Origin: Klebsiella oxytoca
Lineage (GTDB): Bacteria > Pseudomonadota > Gammaproteobacteria > Enterobacterales > Enterobacteriaceae
Assembly: GCF_009707385.1 (NCBI RefSeq)
Contig: NZ_CP046115.1
Coordinates: 2,666,001-2,730,000 of the forward strand
DNA length: 64,000 nucleotides
Direction: 5' to 3'
The notes beneath the pieces are model-generated. The model searched no databases. It was not told where the DNA came from and was given only the letters and a program-made list of their open reading frames with translations. The translations under genes were made by a program, and so were the position numbers. Below, piece by piece: positions 27,386 to 36,099 of this stretch. How positions within the stretch are numbered: the first letter of the stretch is position 1; every line of letters begins with the position of its first letter.

Positions 27386-28123
27386 ATGTCGTTAAGCCGA
27401 AATACGCTTCTTATTGTACAAACCGGCACCCCGCCGGATGAAATAGCTTCCGACCATGGCGATCTTCCTGTCTGGTTTGGCGATTTGCTCGCGCCGTGGC
27501 GCAAGAAAATCAGCGTGGCGCGTGTTTTTGCCGGCGAGCCGCTTCCCGCGCCGGATAACGATACCGTGGCGGTGATTACCGGCTCCTGGGATATGGTGAC
27601 GGAGCGCCTGCCGTGGAGCGAAATGACCGCCGCCTGGATCCGCGAGGCGATGGCGATTGAGATGCCGCTATTTGGCGTGTGCTACGGGCATCAGCTTATG
27701 GCGCACGCGCTGGGCGGTGAGGTGGATTATCACCCGGCAGGGCGTGAAGTCGGAAGTAAGAGCATCGCCCTGTCTGCAGATGGGCTGACGGATAGTCTGC
27801 TGGCTGGGCATTCCGCACCTTTCAGCGCGCATCTTACCCATATGCAAACGGTCACCCGACTGCCGCAGGGGGCGACGGTACTGGGCGCGTCGCAGCATGA
27901 CTCGCACCAGATTGTGCGCTACGGCGCGCATGCCGTCTCTACACAGTTCCATCCGGAGATCACTCCGACGATCGCCCGCTCGCTGATTGCCTATCGCCAG
28001 GCGGTACTGCGCAGCGAGGGGGTTGACCCGGATAAGCTGAGTCGCGAAGTTGAAGAAAGCCCCGTGGCCTCGGCAATATTGACTCGTTTTGTGGCTAATT
28101 ATCTGACGCCGGACAGCCTCTGA
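27386..28123 (+). CDS. Class I glutamine amidotransferase-like protein (YfeJ-like)
   Basis: A 245-residue class I amidotransferase domain alone. The nucleophile Cys99 sits in LFGVCYGHQLMAHALGG and the His-Glu of the triad is in TQFHPEIT near residue 194. Such single-domain proteins resemble Salmonella YfeJ and gamma-glutamyl-type hydrolases; no synthase domain is fused or adjacent, so it may be a hydrolase rather than an ammonia donor. The gene stands alone, 103 bases after the restored end of the PBP2 paralogue. Confidence 0.82.
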   Translation: MSLSRNTLLIVQTGTPPDEIASDHGDLPVWFGDLLAPWRKKISVARVFAGEPLPAPDNDTVAVITGSWDMVTERLPWSEMTAAWIREAMAIEMPLFGVCYGHQLMAHALGGEVDYHPAGREVGSKSIALSADGLTDSLLAGHSAPFSAHLTHMQTVTRLPQGATVLGASQHDSHQIVRYGAHAVSTQFHPEITPTIARSLIAYRQAVLRSEGVDPDKLSREVEESPVASAILTRFVANYLTPDSL

Positions 28124-28140
28124 TTGTTTCCGTTTTGTAT

Positions 28141-28174
28141 CACCGTGTATCTGAGCCCATAACGATACACGGTG
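28141..28174 (+). terminator. Perfect inverted repeat after the amidotransferase gene
   Basis: CACCGTGTATC and GATACACGGTG pair perfectly over 11 bp with a 12-nt loop, 17 bases after the stop. Only scattered A/T follow, so it could instead be an operator for the next gene. Confidence 0.5.
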
Positions 28175-28262
28175 CGACAAAATAGCCCCCATGTGCGCAC
28201 AGTACAGATACATTTTGCTGTTGTGATAGGCCTGTCATCCAAACCATGCAGAGGCAACTATC

Positions 28263-29255
28263 ATGAATACCGCTTTTTTGTCCCGTAAATGCGCCGCCCT
28301 GACGCTAATCTGTACGTCGCTGGTTTCAGCCAGCGTTTGCGCGGCTGAAGACAGCGCCGCATTTAACGTTGTGCATCAGATACCGGCGGGCGATCTCAAT
28401 ATCGGTTACGTCGATCTCGGGCCGCGCGACGGCCAGGCGGTGATCCTGCTGCACGGTTGGCCCTATGACATCCACAGCTATGCGGTCGTCGCTCCCGAAC
28501 TGGCGCAAAAGGGCTACCGGGTGATCGTACCGTACCTGCGCGGTTATGGTACCACGCGCTTTGTCTCACCGACAACACCGCGCAACGGGCAGCCTTCGGC
28601 TATGGCAAAGGATATCGTCAATCTGATGGATGCGTTGCATATCAAACAGGCCGATTTAGCCGGCTTCGACTGGGGCGCACGCACGGCTGATATCGTGGCT
28701 GCCCTGTGGCCGGAGCGGGTGAAATCGTTGGTTTCAGTGAGCGGGTATCTGATTAGCAGCCAGCAGATTGGAGAGAAGCCTTTGCCGCCGCAGGCGGAGC
28801 TGTCCTGGTGGTATCAGTTCTATTTCGCCACCCCGCGCGGTGAGGCTGGCTACCGGCAGAATACTCACGATTTTGCAAAGTTTATCTGGCATCAGGCTTC
28901 GCCCGGCTGGCGGTTCAGCGATGCTCAGTTCGCTCAAAGCGCGCAGGCGCTGGATAACCCCGACCATGTGTCGGTGACCATCAGCAATTACCGCTGGCGC
29001 TTAGGACTGGAGAAAGGGGAAGCGAAATATAGCGCCTATGAACAAAAGCTGGCGGCGCAGCCGACTATCGGCGTTCCGACTATCACCATCGAAGGTGATA
29101 ACAATGGCGCTCCGCATCCGGCACCTGAAAGCTATCGCGCTAAATTTACCGGCAAATATCAACATCGTGAATTTAAAGGCAACATCGGGCATAACCCTCC
29201 GCAGGAAGCTCCACAGGCTTTCGTCCAGGCGATAGTCGATGCCGATCGTCTGTAG
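28263..29255 (+). CDS. Periplasmic alpha/beta hydrolase, epoxide-hydrolase-like
   Basis: A 330-residue alpha/beta hydrolase with a signal peptide (cleavage near VCAAED, residue 28). The oxyanion motif HGWPYD lies at 64-69, the nucleophile is Asp136 in AGFDWGAR, and the catalytic His is in NIGHNPPQEAP near the C terminus. An Asp nucleophile with HGWP is characteristic of epoxide hydrolases and haloalkane dehalogenases. Export to the periplasm suggests detoxification or processing of an external compound. ATG follows GAGGCAACTATC. It precedes a two-component system by 82 bases, possibly functionally linked. Confidence 0.82.
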   Translation: MNTAFLSRKCAALTLICTSLVSASVCAAEDSAAFNVVHQIPAGDLNIGYVDLGPRDGQAVILLHGWPYDIHSYAVVAPELAQKGYRVIVPYLRGYGTTRFVSPTTPRNGQPSAMAKDIVNLMDALHIKQADLAGFDWGARTADIVAALWPERVKSLVSVSGYLISSQQIGEKPLPPQAELSWWYQFYFATPRGEAGYRQNTHDFAKFIWHQASPGWRFSDAQFAQSAQALDNPDHVSVTISNYRWRLGLEKGEAKYSAYEQKLAAQPTIGVPTITIEGDNNGAPHPAPESYRAKFTGKYQHREFKGNIGHNPPQEAPQAFVQAIVDADRL

Positions 29256-29337
29256 TTCTCCCGCCGGTAGGCGAAGTTGCGCTTCCGGCGATAGCGCATA
29301 TTCTCTTTGAGTGGAATTTTTCTTACCGGAGCCCGCT

Positions 29338-30078
29338 TTGGAACGTATCGATCATATTCTGGTTGTTGATGATGACCGTGATATCCGTGAACTGGTCACC
29401 GGCTATCTGGAAAAGTCGGGATATCGCGCTACGGGCGCTGCCAACGGTAAGGCGATGTGGGCGACGCTTAACGCTCACCAGATAGACCTGATCGTGCTGG
29501 ATCTGATGCTACCCGGCGACGACGGTTTAATCCTTTGTCGTCAGCTACGCAGCAACGGCCAGCATGATATTCCGGTATTGATGCTCACCGCGCGTACTGA
29601 CGACAGTGACCGAATTCTGGGACTTGAAATGGGCGCAGATGACTACCTTGTTAAGCCTTTTGTCGCCCGGGAGCTGCTGGCGCGCATAAAAGCGATTCTG
29701 CGTCGAACCCGGGCGCTGCCGCCGAATTTGCAAATTACTGAGGCCGGAAGATTAATCGCCTTTGGCGACTGGCTACTGGATACTTCGGCAAGACATCTGC
29801 TTGATAGCAGCGGCACCATTGTGGCATTGAGCGGCGCGGAATATCGACTATTACGGGTATTTCTCGACCACCCGCAGCGGGTACTAAATCGCGATCAGCT
29901 GCTGAATTTAACTCAGGGAAGGGACGCTGAGCTGTTTGAACGCTCCATTGACCTGCTGGTGAGCCGTCTGCGCCAGCGTCTGCGTGAAGATGCCCGTGAG
30001 CCAGCCTATATTAAAACCGTACGGAGCGAAGGCTACGTACTTTCGGTTCCAGTGTCGATTCGCGAGGCTCGTGAATGA
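29338..30078 (+). CDS. OmpR-family response regulator
   Basis: A 246-residue response regulator: receiver domain (DHILVVDDDRDIRELV, phospho-acceptor D55 in LIVLDLMLPG, switch K106 in YLVKPF) and an OmpR-type winged-helix output domain (SGAEYRLLRVFLDHP, IDLLVSRLRQRL). The TTG start at 29338 was chosen because GGAG lies six bases upstream; an in-frame GTG at 29311 has no good binding site. The stop overlaps the kinase start (ATGA), so the two are translationally coupled. Confidence 0.9.
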   Translation: MERIDHILVVDDDRDIRELVTGYLEKSGYRATGAANGKAMWATLNAHQIDLIVLDLMLPGDDGLILCRQLRSNGQHDIPVLMLTARTDDSDRILGLEMGADDYLVKPFVARELLARIKAILRRTRALPPNLQITEAGRLIAFGDWLLDTSARHLLDSSGTIVALSGAEYRLLRVFLDHPQRVLNRDQLLNLTQGRDAELFERSIDLLVSRLRQRLREDAREPAYIKTVRSEGYVLSVPVSIREARE

Positions 30079-31418
30079 AGCTCTGGCCCGCCACGCTGCA
30101 GTCGCGGCTGATGCTGATGATTTTCCTCGCGCTGCTGTTGGCCAATACCTTAACGCTGTCGCTCTTGCTCTTTGAACGGATGAGTAGCGCTCGCAGCGTG
30201 ATGCTGGGTAACCTCGAATACGATGTTGCCACCAGCGTCGCGATCCTTGACCGCCTTCCCGCCGCCGAGCGCCCGCAGTGGTTAGCACGATTGGCGCGCG
30301 GTAACTATCGCTATCAGCTATCGGCGGGACAAAGCGGTGACTATCCTGCCAGCTGGCGGGTACGAGATGCGGTGCGCACCCTGCAAGAATCTCTTAGCGC
30401 AACCTGGCCGCTGAGCATTGTGGCAATCCCCGGGCCACGTGAGCATATTCAGGCTCACGTGACGCTACACGACGGCGCACCGCTGACCATTGACCTGTGG
30501 CCCCGGCTACCGGCGATAGCCCGCTGGCTCCCGGCTGTTCTGGCTGTCCAGTTTTTGTTGCTGCTGTTCTGTGCCTGGCTCGCCGTACGTCAGGTGGTAC
30601 GGCCGATGACTCATTTTACCCGGGCGATCGATCGTCTTGAACCGGCGCTGACTACGCCTGAGGCGATGGCTGAGCAGGGACCTGTCGAGGTTCGCCACGC
30701 CGCGCGCGCGTTTAATGCTATGCAGGCGCGTATCCAGGAACATTTGCAGGAACGGGCGCGGATCCTCGCGGCTATCTCACACGATCTACAAACGCCGATT
30801 ACCCGCATGAAGCTACGGGTCGAGATGGCAGATCAGCCGGAGTTGCGCGATAAGCTGCTACAGGATCTTGATAATATGACCCGCCTGGTCCGGGAGGGGA
30901 TCGCCCTGGCGCGCTCAGCCCAGCCGCTGGAAGAGCCGCGTCAGCGCCTTAACCTCAATGATTTTCTCGATACTATCGCCTGTGATTATGCCGATATCGG
31001 TAAAGCGGTGCGCTTTATCCCCGGCGATCGCCAGCAGCCGGTATTTATTCAGCCGCAGGCGTTACGCCGCATCATGAGCAATTTGATTGATAATGGGCTT
31101 AAATTCGGCGATTGCGTGACCGTAAGCCTCGCATATGGGCAAAACGGCGATATTACGCTGCGGGTTGCTGATGAAGGCCCAGGTATTCCCGAAGATCAAT
31201 TAGAAGCAGTACTCCAGCCGTTTTATCGGCTGGAAAACTCCCGCAATCGTGATACCGGCGGCACCGGGCTGGGGCTGGCGATCGCTGCTCAATTAGCGGG
31301 CCAGATGGCGGGAAAATTAATTCTGCGCAATCGTCAGTCAGGCGGGCTGGAGGCCGCGGTGCAGCTGTTTGCCGATGCTTTGTATCCTTCTGTATCCCCG
31401 GCGACGCCAGATAAGTAA
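30075..31418 (+). CDS. Sensor histidine kinase
   Basis: A 447-residue membrane kinase. Membrane segments near residues 12-33 and 152-172 enclose a periplasmic sensor domain of about 120 residues. A HAMP linker follows, then HisKA with phospho-acceptor H236 (AAISHDLQTPITRMKLR) and the ATPase domain with N box (NLIDNGLKF), G1 (DEGPGIP) and G2 (GTGLGLAI). Partner of the response regulator just upstream. The periplasmic domain is not one I recognise. Confidence 0.9.
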   Translation: MKLWPATLQSRLMLMIFLALLLANTLTLSLLLFERMSSARSVMLGNLEYDVATSVAILDRLPAAERPQWLARLARGNYRYQLSAGQSGDYPASWRVRDAVRTLQESLSATWPLSIVAIPGPREHIQAHVTLHDGAPLTIDLWPRLPAIARWLPAVLAVQFLLLLFCAWLAVRQVVRPMTHFTRAIDRLEPALTTPEAMAEQGPVEVRHAARAFNAMQARIQEHLQERARILAAISHDLQTPITRMKLRVEMADQPELRDKLLQDLDNMTRLVREGIALARSAQPLEEPRQRLNLNDFLDTIACDYADIGKAVRFIPGDRQQPVFIQPQALRRIMSNLIDNGLKFGDCVTVSLAYGQNGDITLRVADEGPGIPEDQLEAVLQPFYRLENSRNRDTGGTGLGLAIAAQLAGQMAGKLILRNRQSGGLEAAVQLFADALYPSVSPATPDK

Positions 31419-31519
31419 GCAGACAAATTCCCCCTGTTTCAGACACCTTAGCCATACATTCGCCTGTTGTAATGGGTTGGCTGCCGGTGAGGCAGCGAGC
31501 TCAACTGAGGAGAATGGGT

Positions 31520-32710
31520 ATGCCAATTGTGATTGCTTTTTTGGGCGGTATGTTGACGCTGCTGAGTCCCTGTGCCTTGCCGGTTATTCCGTTAATTTTT
31601 GCCAGCGTACGCGGTAACAGGAGGTATCTGCTGTTAATGCTTAGCGGTATGGTGCTGATGTTTACCGCCGTGTCGCTGCTGGTGACAGTTGCCGGCAGCT
31701 GGATAGTTAGCCTGACTGAAGCCGGACGCTGGCTGGCGCTGCTATCTCTGGCGCTGGTCGGTGCGAGCCTGATTTCGCCGCGGGTCGCCCAGCGACTGAC
31801 GGCACCGGCAGTGGCGTTAGGTAATCGTATTAACGCGAGCAGCTATCGGTACGCGGGAGGAACAGGCGCGCTGCTGGCGGGGCTGGGCGTGGGGTTGCTT
31901 TGGGCGCCGTGCGCCGGACCGGTACTGGGCGCAATCCTGAGCCTGGGGTTTATCCACGGTAGCACGGTAAAAACGGGTCTCTTGCTGCTGGCTTACGGTA
32001 GCGGCTGCGCGCTGATGCTGGCGCTGCTGTGGCTGTTCGGTTCCCGGCTGATTGGGCGTCTGCGCCGGGGGCTGGGCTTTAGCGAACGCCTGCGTCAGCT
32101 GGCGGGAATGGCAATGCTGGCAGCAGTGATACTGATTGCCAGCGGAGAGGCCAGTTTTCTGCAGGGCGCAAACGGACTGACGCAGCGTCTGGAGCAGCGT
32201 CTCAGCGCTGGTTTGCCGCCGTCGGAACGAAAATTGGTACGACAGCCGATTGTTGCTCCAGCGCCAACCAGCGAAATGCCCGCGCTTGAGGGCGGCAGCG
32301 CCTGGCTCAATAGCCCACCGCTTGATAACACCTCGCTAAAAGGGAAAGTGGTTCTTATCGACTTCTGGACCCGGGACTGCATTAACTGCCAGCACACGTT
32401 GCCGCATGTGCGCGAATGGGCGAATAAATATCGTGCGGCCGGACTGGTCGTGATCGGCGTGCATACTCCGGAATATCCCTGGGAACGGTCACTACCCGCG
32501 CTACGTGCGGCGGTTGATAAATGGCAGATAACTTATCCCATCGTGGCGGATAACGGTTACACCATCTGGAACGCGTTTGGAAATCAATACTGGCCCGCGC
32601 ACTATCTGTTCGATGCCAAAGGCAAGCTGCGCTATACCGCTTTTGGCGAAGGAGACTATGTCCAGCAGGAGAAGATGATCCAGCAGCTGTTACAAGAGGC
32701 GAGGGCCTGA
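31520..32710 (+). CDS. CcdA-TlpA fusion (DipZ/DsbD-like thiol-redox membrane protein)
   Basis: A 396-residue protein with an N-terminal CcdA-type membrane domain (six or more spans; redox cysteines C18 in LSPCALP and C131 in WAPCAGP) and a C-terminal thioredoxin-like TlpA domain with C287-I-N-C290. It would move electrons from cytoplasmic thioredoxin to the periplasm, as DsbD or CcdA does. The ATG at 31520 has GAGGAG seven bases upstream and is preferred over one six bases earlier. Follows the kinase by about 100 bases with no terminator between, so it may be controlled by, or cotranscribed with, the two-component system. Confidence 0.85.
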   Translation: MPIVIAFLGGMLTLLSPCALPVIPLIFASVRGNRRYLLLMLSGMVLMFTAVSLLVTVAGSWIVSLTEAGRWLALLSLALVGASLISPRVAQRLTAPAVALGNRINASSYRYAGGTGALLAGLGVGLLWAPCAGPVLGAILSLGFIHGSTVKTGLLLLAYGSGCALMLALLWLFGSRLIGRLRRGLGFSERLRQLAGMAMLAAVILIASGEASFLQGANGLTQRLEQRLSAGLPPSERKLVRQPIVAPAPTSEMPALEGGSAWLNSPPLDNTSLKGKVVLIDFWTRDCINCQHTLPHVREWANKYRAAGLVVIGVHTPEYPWERSLPALRAAVDKWQITYPIVADNGYTIWNAFGNQYWPAHYLFDAKGKLRYTAFGEGDYVQQEKMIQQLLQEARA

Positions 32711-32730
32711 GCTAGCGATTGCAGTTGCAT

Positions 32731-32825
32731 TGCCCGGAGGCGGCGCTTAACGCGCCTTGTCCGGGCTACCAGCCCAATGGTGGCTGTGTAGCTGTGGCCC
32801 GGACAGGTGCACAGCACCGCCTCCA
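32731..32825. repeat. REP/BIME-type repeat
   Basis: Two inverted copies of a GC-rich palindromic unit (GCCCGGAGGCGGCGCTTAAC... and the complement GCCCGGACAGG...) lie in the gap after the CcdA-TlpA gene. This is typical for extragenic REP pairs of enteric bacteria. Confidence 0.7.
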
Positions 32826-32832
32826 GGAGTTT

Positions 32833-32847
32833 AGTGACAATGTCACT
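32833..32847. promoter_or_regulatory. Perfect 15-bp palindrome, candidate operator
   Basis: AGTGACA-A-TGTCACT, between the REP pair and the ddc terminator. It shares the core GTGACA-N-TGTCAC with 25184-25198. No promoter is obvious here. Confidence 0.35.
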
Positions 32848-32863
32848 TCTTTATATGTAAAAA

Positions 32864-32893
32864 AAAAGCCGATAAAGTGAATTATCGGCTTTT
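32864..32893 (-). terminator. Terminator of the dat-ddc operon
   Basis: On the minus strand AAAAGCCGATAA and TTATCGGCTTTT form a 12-bp perfect stem followed by TTTTT. Located 23 bases beyond the ddc stop. Confidence 0.88.
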
Positions 32894-32915
32894 CAGCGTT
32901 TGGTGCAAAACTAGC

Positions 32916-34388
32916 TTACTGCGCCAGCAGTTCCTGGGCGGTACGGTCCACCAGACTCAGCAGCACCTTCACGTCATCTAAGGTGACGATCGGGTTCAGC
33001 AGCGTCAGCTTCAGGCAGGTAACGCCGTTGTGCTCGGTCACGCCGACGTTGGCGCGGCCGGAGGCCAACAGCGCATCGCCAACCCGCTGGTTGAGCAGGG
33101 CGATGGCGGCGGCATCGCTGCCCGCCATTTGCTGGGGACGCGAACGGAACAGCACGCTCGCCAGCTGCGGCTGCATCACCAGCTCAAGCGTTGGCTGAGT
33201 TTCGACATAATCCGCCACGTTCAGCGCCATCGTTACGCCGTGATCGATGATTTCCGCATACTGCTTCTGGCCCAGCGCCTCAAGGCCCATCCACAGCTTC
33301 AGCGCGTCGAAGCGGCGGGTAGTCTGCAGCGATTTGGACACCAGGTTCGGTACGCCGTGCTCTTCGTCGAACTCGGAGTTCAGATAGGCCGCCTGATAGC
33401 GCATCAGCTCGTAGTGACGGGCTTCTTTTAACAGAAACGCGCCGCAGCTGATGGTCTGGAAGAACTGCTTATGGAAATCCAGAGTGATGGAATCCACTAA
33501 GTCAATGCCGTCCAGACGATCGCGATACTTCTCAGACATCAGCAGCGCGCCGCCCCAGGCGGCGTCAACGTGCAGCCAGATCTGGTGCTCTGCCGCAATG
33601 GCCGCGATTTCCCGCAGCGGGTCAATGGCCCCCGCGTCGGTAGTGCCAGCGGTAGCGACAATCGCCATAATCTGCTCACCGTTAGCCTGCGCCTCGGCGA
33701 TTTTGGCCTTCAGGTCCGCCACGTCCATCCGCGCGAATTCGTCGGTTTTCACCAGCGTCACGGAGCGGTAGCCGAGCCCCATCAGCGCCATATTCTTCTG
33801 CACCGAGAAGTGGGCGTTTTCTGAACACAGTACTTTGTAGCGACGAATATCGCCCGGCAAACCATCCTGCTGGATGGAGTGGCCCTGACGGGCAAAGAAG
33901 GCATCGCGCGCCAGCATCAGGCCCATCATATTGCTCTGGGTGCCGCCGCTGGTGAAGACGCCCGCATCGCCAGCGCCGTAGCCAACCTGAGCGCGCAGCC
34001 ATTCAATCAGCTTGATCTCGATGATGGTCGCTGACGGGCTTTGATCCCAGGAGTCCATGCTCTGGTTAGTGGCGTTAATCAATACTTCCGCCGCCTGGCT
34101 AATCACCAGGCTCGGGCAGTGCAGATGCGCTACGCACTGCGGATGATGCACCGACAGGCTATCTTTCAGGAAGTATTCGATCGCACGTTCAATCGCCGCC
34201 TGGTTGCCCAGACCCTGTTCGTTGAAATCGAGGGTGATGCGTTCACGTAGTTCGTCAACGCTTTTCCCCTGATACATCTCAGGCTGCTGCAGCCACTGCG
34301 CTACCGCCTGGCTGGTCTGGGCGATCGCTTGCTGATAAGCCTCAATGCTTTGCGCAGAACCAGCAAGAATCGGATTCAATTTGGACAT
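32916..34388 (-). CDS. ddc: L-2,4-diaminobutyrate decarboxylase
   Basis: A 490-residue group II PLP-dependent decarboxylase that converts 2,4-diaminobutyrate to 1,3-diaminopropane. The PLP lysine is K307 in ITLDFHKQFFQT; the PLP-binding segment TSGGTQSNMMGL (147-158) and DAAWGG (275-280) are clear. Sequence is very close to K. pneumoniae Ddc as I recall it. The ATG at 34388 was chosen; a GTG three codons upstream is closer to GGAGT. The gene follows dat on the same strand with 18 bases between, so they form an operon. Confidence 0.95.
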   Translation of the reverse strand: MSKLNPILAGSAQSIEAYQQAIAQTSQAVAQWLQQPEMYQGKSVDELRERITLDFNEQGLGNQAAIERAIEYFLKDSLSVHHPQCVAHLHCPSLVISQAAEVLINATNQSMDSWDQSPSATIIEIKLIEWLRAQVGYGAGDAGVFTSGGTQSNMMGLMLARDAFFARQGHSIQQDGLPGDIRRYKVLCSENAHFSVQKNMALMGLGYRSVTLVKTDEFARMDVADLKAKIAEAQANGEQIMAIVATAGTTDAGAIDPLREIAAIAAEHQIWLHVDAAWGGALLMSEKYRDRLDGIDLVDSITLDFHKQFFQTISCGAFLLKEARHYELMRYQAAYLNSEFDEEHGVPNLVSKSLQTTRRFDALKLWMGLEALGQKQYAEIIDHGVTMALNVADYVETQPTLELVMQPQLASVLFRSRPQQMAGSDAAAIALLNQRVGDALLASGRANVGVTEHNGVTCLKLTLLNPIVTLDDVKVLLSLVDRTAQELLAQ

Positions 34389-34406
34389 TGCGGTCACTTA
34401 CTCCAC

Positions 34407-35792
34407 TCAGACCGGTTTTACGCCGGCGGCCAGCAGGGCCTGTTCAAATTTATCGAAGAATACTTCCAGCTCAGCGTTGCTGATCAGCAGGGACGGCAGC
34501 AGACGCAGCACGCAGCCGTGACGACCGCCGCGCTCAAGGATCAGGCCTGCTTCGAAGCATTTCTTCTGCAGCAGCGCGGAAAGCTCGCCATCCGCCGGGA
34601 AGCAGCCCATGTGGTCCGGCGCTTCGTTCGGCTTCACGATCTCGATACCGATCATCAGGCCAAGACCACGAACGTGGCCGATTACCGGGTAACGTTTCTG
34701 CATCTCGGCCAGCTTACCTTTCAACCACTCGCCCTGGGCGGCGGTTTTATCGGCAATATTGTTTTCTTTCAGGTGGCGCAGGGTGGTCAGGCCGGTAGCC
34801 ATCGCCAGCTGGTTGCCGCGGAAAGTGCCGGTGTGGTGACCCGGTTCCCAGGCATCGAACTGCTTTTTGATACCGAGAACGGCCAGCGGCAGACCGCCGC
34901 CAACGGCTTTAGACATCACGATAATATCCGGCTCAATGCCCGCGTGCTCAAAGGCGAAGAATTTACCGGTACGCGCGAAGCCAGCCTGAACTTCGTCGAT
35001 AATCAGCAGAATGCCGTGTTCCTGAGTCACTTTACGGATGCGCTGCAGCCACTCGACCGGAGCCGGGTTGACGCCGCCTTCACCCTGAACGGCTTCCAGG
35101 ATCACCGCAGCCGGTTTACGCACGCCGCTTTCAACGTCGTTAATCAGGTTTTCGAAGTAGTAGGTCAGCGCTTTCACGCCCGCTTCACCGCCGATACCCA
35201 GCGGGCAGCGGTACTGGTGCGGATAAGGCATAAACTGCACTTCCGGCATCATGCCGTTAACCGCCGCTTTCGGCGACAGGTTGCCGGTAACGGACAGCGC
35301 GCCGTGGGTCATCCCGTGGTAGCCGCCGGAGAAGCTGATAACCGAAGTACGACCGGTGAATTTTTTCGCCAGCTTCAGCGCCGCTTCTACGGCGTCAGCG
35401 CCGGATGGGCCGGTGAACTGCAGACAATAATCTTTACCTTCACCCGGTAACAGGGAAAGCAGGTATTCAGAGAAACGATCTTTTAATGGAGTGGTCAGAT
35501 CGAGAGTATGTAACGGCAAGCCGCTGGTAATGACACTTTGGATGCTCTGCAGCACATCAGGATGGTTGTGGCCGAGTGCCAGGGTACCGGCGCCGGCAAG
35601 GCAGTCCAGATACTGTTTGTTATCCGCATCGGTCAGCCAGACGCCTTCCGCTTTGGTAATCGCAAGGGGCAGCTTGCGCGGATAGCTCCTGACATTCGAT
35701 TCGAATTCAGCCTGACGGGCCAAAAAGGTATCGTTGTTTGCATTTAATAAGTCTGCGCCTAAAGTATCAATACGGACTTTATCCGTCATCAT
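34407..35792 (-). CDS. dat: Diaminobutyrate--2-oxoglutarate aminotransferase
   Basis: A 461-residue class III aminotransferase that makes L-2,4-diaminobutyrate from aspartate semialdehyde and glutamate. The PLP lysine is K295 in [10 protein letters not shown], with [20 protein letters not shown] before it and the PLP-phosphate motif [12 protein letters not shown]. It feeds the following decarboxylase, giving 1,3-diaminopropane. The start is the first ATG of an ATGATG pair behind GGGAG; an open reading frame continues upstream but lacks support. Upstream lies a 307-base gap with a perfect palindrome. Confidence 0.95.
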   Translation of the reverse strand: MMTDKVRIDTLGADLLNANNDTFLARQAEFESNVRSYPRKLPLAITKAEGVWLTDADNKQYLDCLAGAGTLALGHNHPDVLQSIQSVITSGLPLHTLDLTTPLKDRFSEYLLSLLPGEGKDYCLQFTGPSGADAVEAALKLAKKFTGRTSVISFSGGYHGMTHGALSVTGNLSPKAAVNGMMPEVQFMPYPHQYRCPLGIGGEAGVKALTYYFENLINDVESGVRKPAAVILEAVQGEGGVNPAPVEWLQRIRKVTQEHGILLIIDEVQAGFARTGKFFAFEHAGIEPDIIVMSKAVGGGLPLAVLGIKKQFDAWEPGHHTGTFRGNQLAMATGLTTLRHLKENNIADKTAAQGEWLKGKLAEMQKRYPVIGHVRGLGLMIGIEIVKPNEAPDHMGCFPADGELSALLQKKCFEAGLILERGGRHGCVLRLLPSLLISNAELEVFFDKFEQALLAAGVKPV

Positions 35793-36099
35793 ATCACTCC
35801 CACAACCAGCGTTACGGTTGAACCCTGGTTGAATAAATTGGTGTAAGAAATTGAATCGCCATGCATAAAGCGGGCACAATATATGGCTTTTTAAATCCGC
35901 ATTCAACGTTTTATTGATTAAGGGGTATTTACGTTATTTTTACATTGTAAAAAGTGAACGTAACTCATTGATAGGGATGAAGTGTTTTACAGGATAAAAG
36001 ACCTTTAAAATTGTAATTATTAATGAAGTCTTGTCGCGATTTTTATTACCGTTTTGCTGACCATTGCTGGCGAAAAATTTCCGCCAGCAGAAACGGCTC
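35793..36099. other. Gap between dat and thiY
   Basis: 307 bases, AT-rich, no gene seen. It holds the dat promoter region, the 17-bp palindrome at 35937-35953 and an inverted repeat TGCTGGCG/CGCCAGCA at 36065-36089 just after thiY. Confidence 0.6.
35937..35953. promoter_or_regulatory. 17-bp perfect palindrome upstream of dat
   Basis: TTTTTACA-T-TGTAAAAA, about 145 bases before the dat start. Its position and symmetry suggest an operator; no protein could be assigned. Confidence 0.4.

Noticed and set aside
34329..35450. 373-residue plus-strand ORF opposite dat
   Set aside because: Antisense to a clear aminotransferase; composition is an artefact of GC-rich codon use in the opposite frame.
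36065..36089. TGCTGGCG/CGCCAGCA repeat after thiY as a terminator
   Set aside because: Eight-base stem with no T-run on the minus strand; kept only as a note in the gap entry.
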